A DNA stretch of 64,000 bases from Sphaerisporangium perillae (GTDB taxonomy: Bacteria; Actinomycetota; Actinomycetes; Streptosporangiales; Streptosporangiaceae): assembly GCF_023276435.1 (NCBI RefSeq), contig NZ_JALLPO010000003.1:124001-188000 (forward strand). Direction: 5' to 3'. The notes beneath the pieces were generated by a model that saw only the letters and a list, made by a program, of their open reading frames with translations, was not told the origin of the DNA and made no database searches. Below, piece after piece: positions 17,343 through 25,536 of this stretch. How positions within the stretch are numbered: the first letter of the stretch is position 1; the number at the start of each line of letters is the position of its first letter. Position numbers and translations under genes: made by a program.

Positions 17343-18233
17343 TCACTTGATGGCGCCCACGGTGACGCCACGGGTCAGCGTCCGCTGGAAGATGAGGAAG
17401 AACGCCACGGCCGGGACGATGCCGAGCAGGGCGGAGGCGCTGGACATGGTGGCGTCCATCATCTTGTCCCCCTGCAGCACGCCGAGGGCGACCGGCACGG
17501 TCTGGTTGTCGTTGGAGATGAGGAAGATCAGCGGTAGGAAGAACTCGTTCCAGGTCCAGATGAAGAAGAAGATCATCAGCACGCTCAGCGTGGGGCTGCT
17601 GATCGGCACGACGATGCGCCACAGCACCCGCCACCGGCTCGCGCCGTCCATGGCCGCCGCCTCGATGATCTCCTTGGGGAAGTCGCCGAGGACGGCCGAC
17701 AGCAGGTACGTCCCGAAGGCGCCCTGGACGACGGTGAAGATGAGGATCACCGCGAGCCGGCTGTCGTACAGGCCGACCTCCTTGGACAGGTAGTAGAGCG
17801 GGTAGGCCAGGGCCTCCTGCGGGAGCGTGTTGGCGACGAGGAAGAGCACGAGGATCCACAGCCTGCCGCGCACCCGGCCGATGCCGATGGCGTAGGCGTT
17901 GAGCACCGACAGCGCAACGGCCAGCACGGCGACGGCCCCGCTGATCAGGAGGCTGTTGAGCAGCTTGCGACCGAAGTCGACGCGGTTCCAGAACTCGATG
18001 ATGCCGTCGAGATAGATGCCGTGCGGCAGGCTCAGCGGCCCGTTGGAGGAGTACTCCGCCGGCGTCTTGACGGCGTTGAGGGTGACGATGACGAACGGGA
18101 ACAGCATCACCACGGCCAGCACGACGAGCGCGGCGAGCACGGCCCACCGGCCCGGGCCCGCGCCGGGGATCCGGCCGCCCGCATGCGCGGCCTGCCGCGC
18201 CGATCCCGCCTGCCGTACCGAGAGGGAGGTCAT
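17343..18233 (-). CDS. ABC sugar transporter permease, MalG type
   Basis: 296 residues, six membrane segments starting at WAVLAALVVLAVVMLFPFVIV, EAA loop IIEAAAMDGASRWRVLWRIV, end TRGVTVGAIK. ATG 18233 overlaps the stop of the other permease (ATGA) and is preceded by GAGGGAGG-type purines on the coding strand's partner region. Second permease of the CUT1-type importer in the glycosidase operon. No ATPase gene is nearby, so a shared MsiK-type ATPase is inferred. Confidence 0.92.
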   Translation of the reverse strand: MTSLSVRQAGSARQAAHAGGRIPGAGPGRWAVLAALVVLAVVMLFPFVIVTLNAVKTPAEYSSNGPLSLPHGIYLDGIIEFWNRVDFGRKLLNSLLISGAVAVLAVALSVLNAYAIGIGRVRGRLWILVLFLVANTLPQEALAYPLYYLSKEVGLYDSRLAVILIFTVVQGAFGTYLLSAVLGDFPKEIIEAAAMDGASRWRVLWRIVVPISSPTLSVLMIFFFIWTWNEFFLPLIFLISNDNQTVPVALGVLQGDKMMDATMSSASALLGIVPAVAFFLIFQRTLTRGVTVGAIK

Positions 18234-19171
18234 GACTTGCGCTCCTGGACCCGCAGGAAGAGGAAGGTCACGATCACGATGATGATCGCGAGTACGGTGG
18301 CGATGGCGGAGCCGTAGCCGACGTTCGACTTCTCGAAGAAGTTCTGGTAGCTGAAGTAGGACGGTACGATCGTCGCCTTGCCGGGGCCGCCCCGGGTGAG
18401 CACGAAGATCGGGCCGAAGACCTTGAGCGCGGCGATGGTGCAGGTCAGCAGGACCACGAAAATCTCGGGCCTGATCTGCGGGACGGTGACGTGCCAGAAC
18501 CGCTGCCACCAGGACGCCCCGTCGAGCTCCGCGGCCTCGTACAGGGCCGGGTCGACCCGCTGCAGGCCCGCCATGAAGATCACGACCGGGTAGCCGAGCT
18601 GGAACCAGACCATGATGCCCATGACGGAGGCCAGGGCGATGTCCGGATCGCCCAGCCAGTTCTGCGCGAGCGAGCCGAGGCCGACCGCCTTCAGCACCTC
18701 ATTGAGCGCGCCGTACGACGGGTGAAGCATCCAGCCCCACACGACGCCGGCGACCGCCACGGGCAGCACCTGCGGCAGGTAGTACGCCGCCCGCAGCGCG
18801 CTCGCCGTGCGGGCGCCGAACTTCTTGCCGATGTAGTCGAACAGCGCCGCGGCCAGGACCAGCCCCAGCATGGTGGGCAGGATCGCCATCGCGACGATCA
18901 GTGCGACGTTGTGCTGGAACGAGGCCCAGAAGGTCTGGTCTCCCAGCAGCCGCTTGTAGTTGTCGAGCCCGGTCCACTTGGGCGTGCCGACGCCGCTCCA
19001 CCTGGTGAAGCTGATCCCGATGTTCATCAGGAACGGCACGATGACGACCGCGAGGAAGAGCACCGCGCTGGGGATCAGGTAGACCCAGTAGCCCGCGCCC
19101 ATCCGGAACCGCTGAACCGGCTCGGGCGTCCCGGCCGTCGCCGGCCTCGTCGCCGGAGCTTGTACTGCCAT
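18230..19171 (-). CDS. ABC sugar transporter permease, MalF type
   Basis: 313 residues, six membrane segments beginning YWVYLIPSAVLFLAVVIVPF, EAA loop YEAAELDGASWWQRFWHVTV then PQIRPE, and FVLTRGGPGKATIV typical of CUT1 permeases. ATG 19171 is chosen; a longer frame starts at GTG 19252 but would run through the tandem-repeat spacer and adds a charged tail. It lies between the binding protein (155-base gap containing decamer repeats at 19241-19290) and the second permease (4-base overlap). Confidence 0.9.
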   Translation of the reverse strand: MAVQAPATRPATAGTPEPVQRFRMGAGYWVYLIPSAVLFLAVVIVPFLMNIGISFTRWSGVGTPKWTGLDNYKRLLGDQTFWASFQHNVALIVAMAILPTMLGLVLAAALFDYIGKKFGARTASALRAAYYLPQVLPVAVAGVVWGWMLHPSYGALNEVLKAVGLGSLAQNWLGDPDIALASVMGIMVWFQLGYPVVIFMAGLQRVDPALYEAAELDGASWWQRFWHVTVPQIRPEIFVVLLTCTIAALKVFGPIFVLTRGGPGKATIVPSYFSYQNFFEKSNVGYGSAIATVLAIIIVIVTFLFLRVQERKS

Positions 19172-19240
19172 CAATAGTCCGGCACGGCCCCGCCGCCTCC
19201 CGGTGGCGGGGCCCGCCGTCCCTCCTCTACGCGCACGATG

Positions 19241-19290
19241 TTCGACGTTCACGAACGTTCTCGGACGTCCTTGGACGTTCGCGGACTTAC
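19241..19290. repeat. tandem 10-bp repeats between binding-protein and permease genes
   Basis: Five successive 10-base units aligned on 19241: TTCGACGTTC, ACGAACGTTC, TCGGACGTCC, TTGGACGTTC, GCGGACTTAC. The shared core is GGACGTTC with a strict 10-base period, close to one helical turn. It lies within the operon spacer, where binding-protein genes are often followed by stabilising or attenuating structure. No function can be assigned. Confidence 0.6.
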
Positions 19291-19326
19291 CGGCGTTCTG
19301 TCCATACGGTGCCGCGGCTCGGACGG

Positions 19327-20637
19327 TCAGCCGCCGATATCGGCCAGGTTGTCGTTGTACGGCTGCGCCAGCTCGTCCAGGACCTTGTCCGGGGCCTTGC
19401 TGCCGTTGATGAGCTCCTGGACGCCGGAGACCACGACGTCGTAGTAGCCGGGGGCCGGCCAGTCGGGGTAGAACGCGAGCCCGTCCTGCGCGGAGAGCTT
19501 GTTGAAGTTCTCGATCAGTTCCTTGTTCTTCTCGTCGGTGATCGCCGTGGGGTCGGCCGCCACCGGGACGCCGCCCGCGTTGCCGAGCTTGTTCTGGATG
19601 TCCTTCTTCATGGTGATGTCGATGAAGTCATAGGCGAGGTCCTTGTTCTTGGACTTCTCCGGCACGACCCAGAGGTTGCCGCTGGAGCCGGCGCTCATCT
19701 GGTTGCCGGGCCACAGGAACGTGCCCCACTTGAACTTCTTCACCTCGGTGCTCACCCGGCCGTACCACCAGCTACCGGAGATCATGATCGGGTACTTGCC
19801 CGACATGAAGGCGGTGCCCATGTCCTCGGCCTTGATCCCCGCCGAGTCCTTGCCGATATACCCCTTCTTCACCCAGTCGGCGAAGGTGGTGGCGCCATAG
19901 GTCAGCTCGGGGCCGTGGAAGTCGACCTTGCCCTTGTACAGCTGCAAGGCGTCCACCCAGGGACGCCGCGCCTTGCTCAGCGCCAGCTGGTACATGATCT
20001 GCTGGGCGGGGTACTCGGCCCCGCCGACGGAGATCGGGGTGATGCCCGCCTTCGCGAACTTGTCCAGGGCCGCGGTGAACTCGTCGAACGTCGTGGGGAC
20101 CGCGATGCCCTGCTTCTCGAAGGCGTCCTTGTTGTAGTAGACCATGACGTACTCGGCGTAGTTCGGGATGCCGAACCACTTGCCCGACCCCATGATGCCC
20201 CGGTCGTCGTAGCGGGCCGTGGTCTGCAGGCTCGGGCTGAGCAGCTTGTCCCAGCCCCGCTTGGTCGCCGGCTCGCTCAGGTCGGTGAGCAGCCCCTGCT
20301 TGGACAGCAGGCCGGCGGTGGCGTTGCCCTTGTTGTACTCCATGATGTCGGGCGCCTGGTCGGACCCGAGGACCATGCTGGCGGTCTTCTGGATCTGCTC
20401 GAAGCTCTTCTCCTCGAACTTCACCTTCACGTTCGGGTGGCTCGCCTCGAACTGCTTGATGGCGTCCGCCCACGCGACGCCCATGGCGCTCGAGGCCCCC
20501 TCGTAGTGCCAGAGCGTCAGCGTCTTGGCCTCGTTCGAGCCGCCCCCGCCGCTCGTGTCCGTGGAATCGGAGGAGCCGCAAGCGGCGAGTGTCAGCGCCG
20601 CCGCGGCGAGCGCGGCGACGATCCCTATCTTGGACAT
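19327..20637 (-). CDS. ABC transporter sugar-binding lipoprotein (CUT1)
   Basis: 436 residues. Lipoprotein signal with lipobox LAAC after MSKIGIVAALAAAALT. Family 1 binding protein: LTLWHYEGASS, PDIMEYNKGNATAGLLSKQG, FGIPNYAEYVMVYYNKDAFEKQG, and the SG(S/K)YPIMISGSWWYG ligand-loop region. It lies 20 bases after the GH31 gene and before the two permeases, so it delivers the oligosaccharide that GH31, GH3 and GH42 would process. The ligand is probably a xylose- or galactose-containing plant oligosaccharide, by context only. Confidence 0.92.
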   Translation of the reverse strand: MSKIGIVAALAAAALTLAACGSSDSTDTSGGGGSNEAKTLTLWHYEGASSAMGVAWADAIKQFEASHPNVKVKFEEKSFEQIQKTASMVLGSDQAPDIMEYNKGNATAGLLSKQGLLTDLSEPATKRGWDKLLSPSLQTTARYDDRGIMGSGKWFGIPNYAEYVMVYYNKDAFEKQGIAVPTTFDEFTAALDKFAKAGITPISVGGAEYPAQQIMYQLALSKARRPWVDALQLYKGKVDFHGPELTYGATTFADWVKKGYIGKDSAGIKAEDMGTAFMSGKYPIMISGSWWYGRVSTEVKKFKWGTFLWPGNQMSAGSSGNLWVVPEKSKNKDLAYDFIDITMKKDIQNKLGNAGGVPVAADPTAITDEKNKELIENFNKLSAQDGLAFYPDWPAPGYYDVVVSGVQELINGSKAPDKVLDELAQPYNDNLADIGG

Positions 20638-20657
20638 GGTGTTTCTCCAGGGGGTTG

Positions 20658-22946
20658 CTAGTCGACGACGACCGTGGCAGGGGCGCCGGCGACGGGAGCG
20701 ATTTCGACGTTCGTGATCGGGAGGGGACCCGAGACGTGGACGTGCAGCACGTCGCCGTCCCGCGTGGCGGTGACCGTCGTGTCACCGTCGACGTCCCTGA
20801 TGGTGGCGCGGCCGTCACCGCCGCCGTAGGCGACGACGGTCACGCCGGTGAACGGCCCGTGGCCGACGGTCTCGCCGGGCTCGGTCACCGGGATCAGCGC
20901 TCCGCGCCGGACGAACAAAGGGATCTGCTCGAGGGGCTTGGTGACGCCGATGTAGCGGCCGCCGGTGTGAACCTCGTGAGTCCAGTAGTCCACCCACTCC
21001 CCGGCGGGCAGGTACACCTGCCGGGTTCCCTCGGGCGAGGTCATCGGGGCGACGAGCAGGTCGGGACCGAGGAGGTACTCCAGATCCGCCTGCCAGGCCA
21101 CCGGGTCGCCGGGGTGGTCGACGCATAGGGCGCGCATCATCGGGGCGCCGGTACGCGCCGCCTCGACCGCCGCCGAGTAGATGTAGGGCATGAGCCGGTA
21201 GCGCATCCTGATCGCCTCGACGACCAGGTGCTCCACCGCCGGGAACTCCCACGGCTCGCGGCTGGTGGTGCCGTGGAAGCGGACCAGCGGCGACAGGGCG
21301 CCGAACTGCGCCCACCGGACGTACAGGTCGTCGGTCGGGGTGCCGGTGAAGCCGCCCGCGTCGTGGCTCCAGTACGGGATGCCGGACAGGCCGTGGGACA
21401 GGCCGCCTCGGATCGTGCTGCCCATGGCGGGATAGGAGGTGTAGGTGTCGCCGCCCCACTGCGCCGCGTGCCGCTGGCCGCCGAGGAAGGACGAGCGCGC
21501 CCAGACCATGCTGTGCCCGTTCACCTCCTGGGTGACGTTCGCGACGACGTCGTTGAACAGCAGCGCGTAGACGTTGTGCAGCTCGGTGCCGGTCATGCCG
21601 TTGAAGGCCGCCGCGTCGCTCGGGACGCCCTCGGCGAAGTCGGTCTTGAACAGCGCCACGCCCTGCTGGAGCAGCGTGCGGAGCAGGCTCTTGAACCACT
21701 CCACGGCAGCGGGGTTGGTGAGGTCGACGATGCCGCAGGACGGGTACGAGCCGTGCCAGGAGTCCGCGACATACACCTCACCATCCTGATTTTTCAGGAA
21801 GTACCCCTCGGCTGCCGCCTCGGTGAAGGCCGGGCTGAGGTGGGAGATGTACGGGTTCATCCACAGGCAGGTCTCGAAGCCCTGCTCCTTCAGCGTGGCC
21901 AGCATCGCGGCCGGGTCGGGGAAGCTCTCCGCGTCCCACCTGAGGTCGGACCAGTGTCCCTTGACCTGCCAGTAGCAGTCCAGGTGCAGGACGTCGCAGG
22001 GGATGCCGCGCTCGCGGATCTTCCTGGCCCGCTCCAGCACCCGGTCCTGGCTGTCCTTGTAGAAGCCGGATGAGATCCAGCTCCCGAACGCCCACTTGGG
22101 CGGCAGCGCCGGGACGCAGGTGAGCCGGTCGTACCGCGCCAGGATCGCGGGGATGCCCGGCCCGGCGATCACGTAGTAGTCGATCAGGTCGTCCGGCACG
22201 ACGATCTCGACACAGCTGTGCGTCGAGCGGCACAGGTCGAACTCCACCGGCATACCGCTGTCCACCAGCAGACCGTACCCCCGGCTGGACACATAGAAAG
22301 GAACGTTTTTATACGAACGGTCGGACTCGGCGCCAAAGGCGTCAAAGTTCCACATCAGCGGGCGCTGGCCGCGCTTGTCGAGCGGGGTGAACTTCTCCCC
22401 GAACCCGCCGAAATGCTCGTCGGGCTGGGCGACCAGGCTCTCCTGGTAGGCCACCGTCACGCCGTCGACAAGGGACCGCCCGAACGGCAGCGTGCGCAGC
22501 CGGCCGCTGATGTCCACGTGGCCCGGGTCCTGCTCGGTCAGCAGCCGCCCGTCGGCACCGGTGAACCGCAGGTGCCAGGGGTCCAGGGTGATCTCGGCGC
22601 GCACCGCCCCCGCGTCCACGACGACGCGGCCCTCGCCGGTCTCCACCCGGGCGCCCGCGAACTGGCCGGGATGGACCATCTCGATCACCCGCGCGGAACG
22701 GGTGCGCGCCGCCACGTCCTCGCTCAGCCGCACGCGGATCACCCCCTCGCCGGCGACGGTCACCTGGGCGACCAGGATCTCCTCCGCCGAGGTCGAGACC
22801 TTGAAGGTCACGCCCTGCCCATCGGCCGCCATCACCTCGGCCCGGGTCAGCGCGGAAAGGCCCTGCTCACCCCGCGCGCGCACCGGCAGCTCCGGCGGAT
22901 CCGCGCTGAAGTACTCGTGCGCGATCAATGGGGGACGGTACGGCAT
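20658..22946 (-). CDS. GH31 alpha-xylosidase (YicI-like)
   Basis: 762 residues without a signal peptide, so cytoplasmic. GH31 motifs: FGGFGEKFTPLDKRGQ, LHLDCYWQVKGHWSDLRWD, nucleophile in ALFKTDFAEGVP (about residue 435), catalytic acid region AAQWGGDTYTSYPAM (about 500), and GIPYWSHDAGGF. The KTDF(G/A)E nucleophile segment and DCYW motif are those of YicI alpha-xylosidases rather than alpha-glucosidases. ATG 22946 has AGGAG seven bases upstream. It is the first gene of the minus-strand glycan operon; its promoter region overlaps an operator-like site at 22987-23011. It would remove alpha-xylosyl units from imported xyloglucan-like oligosaccharides. Confidence 0.9.
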   Translation of the reverse strand: MPYRPPLIAHEYFSADPPELPVRARGEQGLSALTRAEVMAADGQGVTFKVSTSAEEILVAQVTVAGEGVIRVRLSEDVAARTRSARVIEMVHPGQFAGARVETGEGRVVVDAGAVRAEITLDPWHLRFTGADGRLLTEQDPGHVDISGRLRTLPFGRSLVDGVTVAYQESLVAQPDEHFGGFGEKFTPLDKRGQRPLMWNFDAFGAESDRSYKNVPFYVSSRGYGLLVDSGMPVEFDLCRSTHSCVEIVVPDDLIDYYVIAGPGIPAILARYDRLTCVPALPPKWAFGSWISSGFYKDSQDRVLERARKIRERGIPCDVLHLDCYWQVKGHWSDLRWDAESFPDPAAMLATLKEQGFETCLWMNPYISHLSPAFTEAAAEGYFLKNQDGEVYVADSWHGSYPSCGIVDLTNPAAVEWFKSLLRTLLQQGVALFKTDFAEGVPSDAAAFNGMTGTELHNVYALLFNDVVANVTQEVNGHSMVWARSSFLGGQRHAAQWGGDTYTSYPAMGSTIRGGLSHGLSGIPYWSHDAGGFTGTPTDDLYVRWAQFGALSPLVRFHGTTSREPWEFPAVEHLVVEAIRMRYRLMPYIYSAAVEAARTGAPMMRALCVDHPGDPVAWQADLEYLLGPDLLVAPMTSPEGTRQVYLPAGEWVDYWTHEVHTGGRYIGVTKPLEQIPLFVRRGALIPVTEPGETVGHGPFTGVTVVAYGGGDGRATIRDVDGDTTVTATRDGDVLHVHVSGPLPITNVEIAPVAGAPATVVVD

Positions 22947-22986
22947 TGCTGCACTCCTGGGCGATCCGGCTAAAGGACGACGCGAA

Positions 22987-23011
22987 TTAGTTTGCCGACT
23001 ATACGAACAAA
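22987..23011. promoter_or_regulatory. operator-like site upstream of the GH31 operon
   Basis: TTAGTTTG (22987-22994), nine bases, then CGAACAAA (23004-23011). The reverse complement of the right half (TTTGTTCG) matches the left half at most positions. On the minus strand a TTGACG hexamer overlaps the site at its upstream edge, so a bound repressor would block the GH31 promoter. The same AATTAGTTTG...ATACGAA string recurs at 23122-23144. Confidence 0.55.
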
Positions 23012-23100
23012 CGTCAACGCCACGAGCCCTCCTCGACCCGGGTGCGCGGACGACACGGCACCACAGGGCACAGCGCGACGACTCCGGCCACCCGCTCCCG

Positions 23101-23130
23101 TTGACACGGTGGCGCGGCGGTAATTAGTTT
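23101..23130 (+). promoter_or_regulatory. promoter of the GH42 gene
   Basis: TTGACA (23101-23106), 18-base spacer, TAGTTT (23125-23130) on the plus strand. The -10 hexamer lies inside the operator-like site 23124-23148. A transcript would begin near 23137, before the AGGAGG at 23147-23152. Confidence 0.5.
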
Positions 23131-23148
23131 GACCTCCATACGAATCAG
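23124..23148. promoter_or_regulatory. operator-like site over the GH42 promoter
   Basis: TTAGTTTG (23124-23131), nine bases, then CGAATCAG (23141-23148). It shares AATTAGTTTG and ATACGAA with identical spacing and orientation with the site at 22987-23011. This copy spans the -10 box and the transcript start, so the divergent GH31 and GH42 transcripts are probably co-repressed by one regulator, perhaps the ROK protein at the window start or another ROK/LacI protein. Confidence 0.55.
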
Positions 23149-25261
23149 GAGGCGAGACACCATCGACCGGCCCAGGGGCATCGGCGGGCTCTGCTACGGA
23201 GGCGACTACAACCCCGAGCAGTGGCCCGAGGAGGTCTGGCGCGAGGACGTCGCCCTCATGCGCGAGGCCGGGGTCAACCTGGTCACCGTCGGGGTGTTCG
23301 CCTGGTCCAGGCTGGAGCCCGAACCGGGCCGCTACGACTTCGGATGGCTCGACCGCGTGCTGGACCTCCTGCACACCGGCGGCGTCGGGGTGTGCCTGGC
23401 CACCCCCACGGCCTCTCCCCCACCCTGGTTCGGCCTGGCCCACCCCGACGCGCTCCCCGTGTCCGCCGACGGCACCCGGCTCACCCACGGCAGCCGCGAC
23501 ACCTACTGCGTGTGCGCCCCGCCGTACCAGGAGGCGTCGGTACGCGTCGCCCGCGCCCTCGCCGAGCGCTACCGCGACCACCCCGCGCTCGCGATGTGGC
23601 ACGTCCACAACGAGTACGGCACCTGGTGCCACTGCGACCACGCCGCGGCGGCGTTCCGCGACTGGCTCCGGGCACGGCACGGCTCGCTCGACGCCCTCAA
23701 CGACGCGTGGACGACCGCGTTCTGGAGCCAGCGCTACGCGCGCTGGGAAGAGATCGCACCGCCGCGCGCGACGCGGTACCTCCCGAACCCCTCCCAGGTG
23801 CTCGACTTCCGCCGCTTCCTGTCCGACGCGATGCTCGGCCACTACCGCGCCCAGAAGGCGGTGCTGCGCGAGCTGACCCCGGACGTGCCGGTGACGACGA
23901 ACTTCGCGTTCGGCGGCTGGGTGCCGGTCAACCCATGGGAATGGGCCGGCGAGGTGGACCTGGTCGCCGTCGACCACTACCCGGACGACCCCGCGCAGGC
24001 GGCCGGGCAGACGGCCTTCGCCGCCGACCTCGCCCGAGGGTGGGCCGGCGGGCGGCCGTGGCTGCTCATGGAGCAGGCCGCCGGGATCGTCTACACGGGC
24101 CCGCGCATGCGCGCCAAGCCGCCCGGCGAGATCGCCCTGCACAGCCTCCAGCACATCGCCCGGGGCTCACGAGGCGCCATGTTCTTCCAGTGGCGGGCCT
24201 CGCGTGGCGGGGCCGAGATGTGGCACGGCGGGATGGTGCCGCACGCGGGCCCCGACAGCCGCGTCCACCGCGAGATCCGCGACCTCGGCCGGCTGCTGCC
24301 CCGGCTCGCCGAGTACGGGGAAGGCGGAGCCGTCCAGGCGGATGTGGCGATCCTGTGGGACCCGGAGTCGTGGTGGGCGCTGGAATCGCCCGCCTTCCCC
24401 TCCTCCGAGGTGCGCTACCTGGACGCCGTCCAGCAGGCCCACCGGGTGCTGTGGCGGAGCGGCGTCACCGCCGACTTCGCCCGCCCGCCGGGCGACCTGT
24501 CCGCCTACCAAATGGTCCTCGTGCCCGCCCTCTACCTGGCCTCCGGCGCCACCGCCCGCAACCTCGCCTCCTACGTCGAGCAGGGCGGCACGCTGGTCGT
24601 CTCGTTCTTCAGCGGCATCGCCGACGAGCACGCGAGGGTCCGCCTCGGCGGCTACCCCGGAGCCCTCCGCGACCTGCTCGGCATCCGAGTCGAGGAATTC
24701 CTCCCCCTAGAAGAGCCGGTACGCCTCCGCCTGCCCGGCACGCACCAGCCCAGCGACACGAGCAACGACGTTCCGCGCAACATGCGGGAAAACATCACGG
24801 GCGACACAGCACAGGACGTCCCAGGCAACGCAGGGGAAGACGTCCCGGACGACACGGGGCCCGGCATCGCCGGGACGATCTGGAGCGAGCGGATCGAATC
24901 GCGGGGAGCGGCGGTTTTGGCCCGCTACGAGGGCGGCCCGCTCGACGGCCTGCCTGCCATCACCCGGCACTCCCACGGCGCGGGCCAGGCCATCTACCTG
25001 TCCACCCGCCTCGACGACGACGCCTACGCCGGCATCCTGGCCGCGGCGGGCCTGCCGGCCTCGCCCGCTCCTGCCGGCGTGGAGCTGGTCCGGCGCGGCG
25101 GCGAGGGCGCGAGCTGGCTGTTCGCCCTCAACCACACCTCCGAGCGCCAGGAGGTCAAGGCGAGCGGGACCGACCTGCTCACCGGGTCCCCGATCGACGG
25201 CATCCTGCGCCTCGCACCCGGCGGGTTCGCCGTCATCCGCATGCCGCACGACACCCCGTGA
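23129..25261 (+). CDS. GH42 beta-galactosidase
   Basis: About 700 residues. Core begins IGGLCYGGDYNPEQWPEEVW; acid/base Glu in MWHVHNEYGTWCHC (near residue 162) and nucleophile Glu in WLLMEQAAG (near 314), followed by the trimerisation (YQMVLVPALYLASGATARNL) and C-terminal beta domains. No signal peptide, so cytoplasmic; it would act on galactosyl ends of imported oligosaccharides. The only conventional upstream start is TTG 23129, but that lies inside the predicted -10 box; a perfect AGGAGG (23147-23152) sits nine bases before ATC 23162, which fits family N-termini better. An unusual Asp/Asn-rich stretch (about residues 545-580, DVPRN...DVPGN...DVPDD) interrupts the C-terminal domain. Confidence 0.88.
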   Translation: MTSIRIRRRDTIDRPRGIGGLCYGGDYNPEQWPEEVWREDVALMREAGVNLVTVGVFAWSRLEPEPGRYDFGWLDRVLDLLHTGGVGVCLATPTASPPPWFGLAHPDALPVSADGTRLTHGSRDTYCVCAPPYQEASVRVARALAERYRDHPALAMWHVHNEYGTWCHCDHAAAAFRDWLRARHGSLDALNDAWTTAFWSQRYARWEEIAPPRATRYLPNPSQVLDFRRFLSDAMLGHYRAQKAVLRELTPDVPVTTNFAFGGWVPVNPWEWAGEVDLVAVDHYPDDPAQAAGQTAFAADLARGWAGGRPWLLMEQAAGIVYTGPRMRAKPPGEIALHSLQHIARGSRGAMFFQWRASRGGAEMWHGGMVPHAGPDSRVHREIRDLGRLLPRLAEYGEGGAVQADVAILWDPESWWALESPAFPSSEVRYLDAVQQAHRVLWRSGVTADFARPPGDLSAYQMVLVPALYLASGATARNLASYVEQGGTLVVSFFSGIADEHARVRLGGYPGALRDLLGIRVEEFLPLEEPVRLRLPGTHQPSDTSNDVPRNMRENITGDTAQDVPGNAGEDVPDDTGPGIAGTIWSERIESRGAAVLARYEGGPLDGLPAITRHSHGAGQAIYLSTRLDDDAYAGILAAAGLPASPAPAGVELVRRGGEGASWLFALNHTSERQEVKASGTDLLTGSPIDGILRLAPGGFAVIRMPHDTP

Positions 25262-25521
25262 TCTCGACCGCGTCCCAAAAGATCACACAGCGGGCCCACG
25301 AACGCCCACCGGGTTCCTCCCCCGTACGGCGGCGCCGGCCTCGCCGCACACCTCCCCGCCGACCCGGCGCCCAACACACCACCACCAGCCGGAAGGAGCA
25401 GACCACCCCACATCAGGTGACCAGGCCGGAAGAATCCGCGACCCCAGCCGGCGGGACAGAGAATTCCGCGACGCCGAGTGGCGGAGCGCGAGGATACTCG
25501 ACCTCAAGTGGCGGAGTGTAA
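25258..25521 (+). CDS. possible small protein with SATP/SGG repeat tail
   Basis: GTG 25258 overlaps the GH42 stop (GTGA) and opens 87 codons: a basic first half ([12 protein letters not shown]) and a tail with three copies of a motif, ESATPAGG, NSATPSGG, YSTSSGG. The DNA repeat behind it is about 30 bases per unit (25431-25521). I do not recognise it. The repeats and coupled start argue for coding; the composition and lack of homology argue against. It is equally well read as non-coding repeat DNA. Confidence 0.25.
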   Translation: MISTASQKITQRAHERPPGSSPVRRRRPRRTPPRRPGAQHTTTSRKEQTTPHQVTRPEESATPAGGTENSATPSGGARGYSTSSGGV

Positions 25522-25536
25522 GGGCGGTCCTTGGCG

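Noticed and set aside
25431-25521. possible CRISPR-like repeats after GH42
   Set aside because: The three units are adjacent, diverged and without spacers, so they are plain tandem repeats. No CRISPR array is seen in the window.
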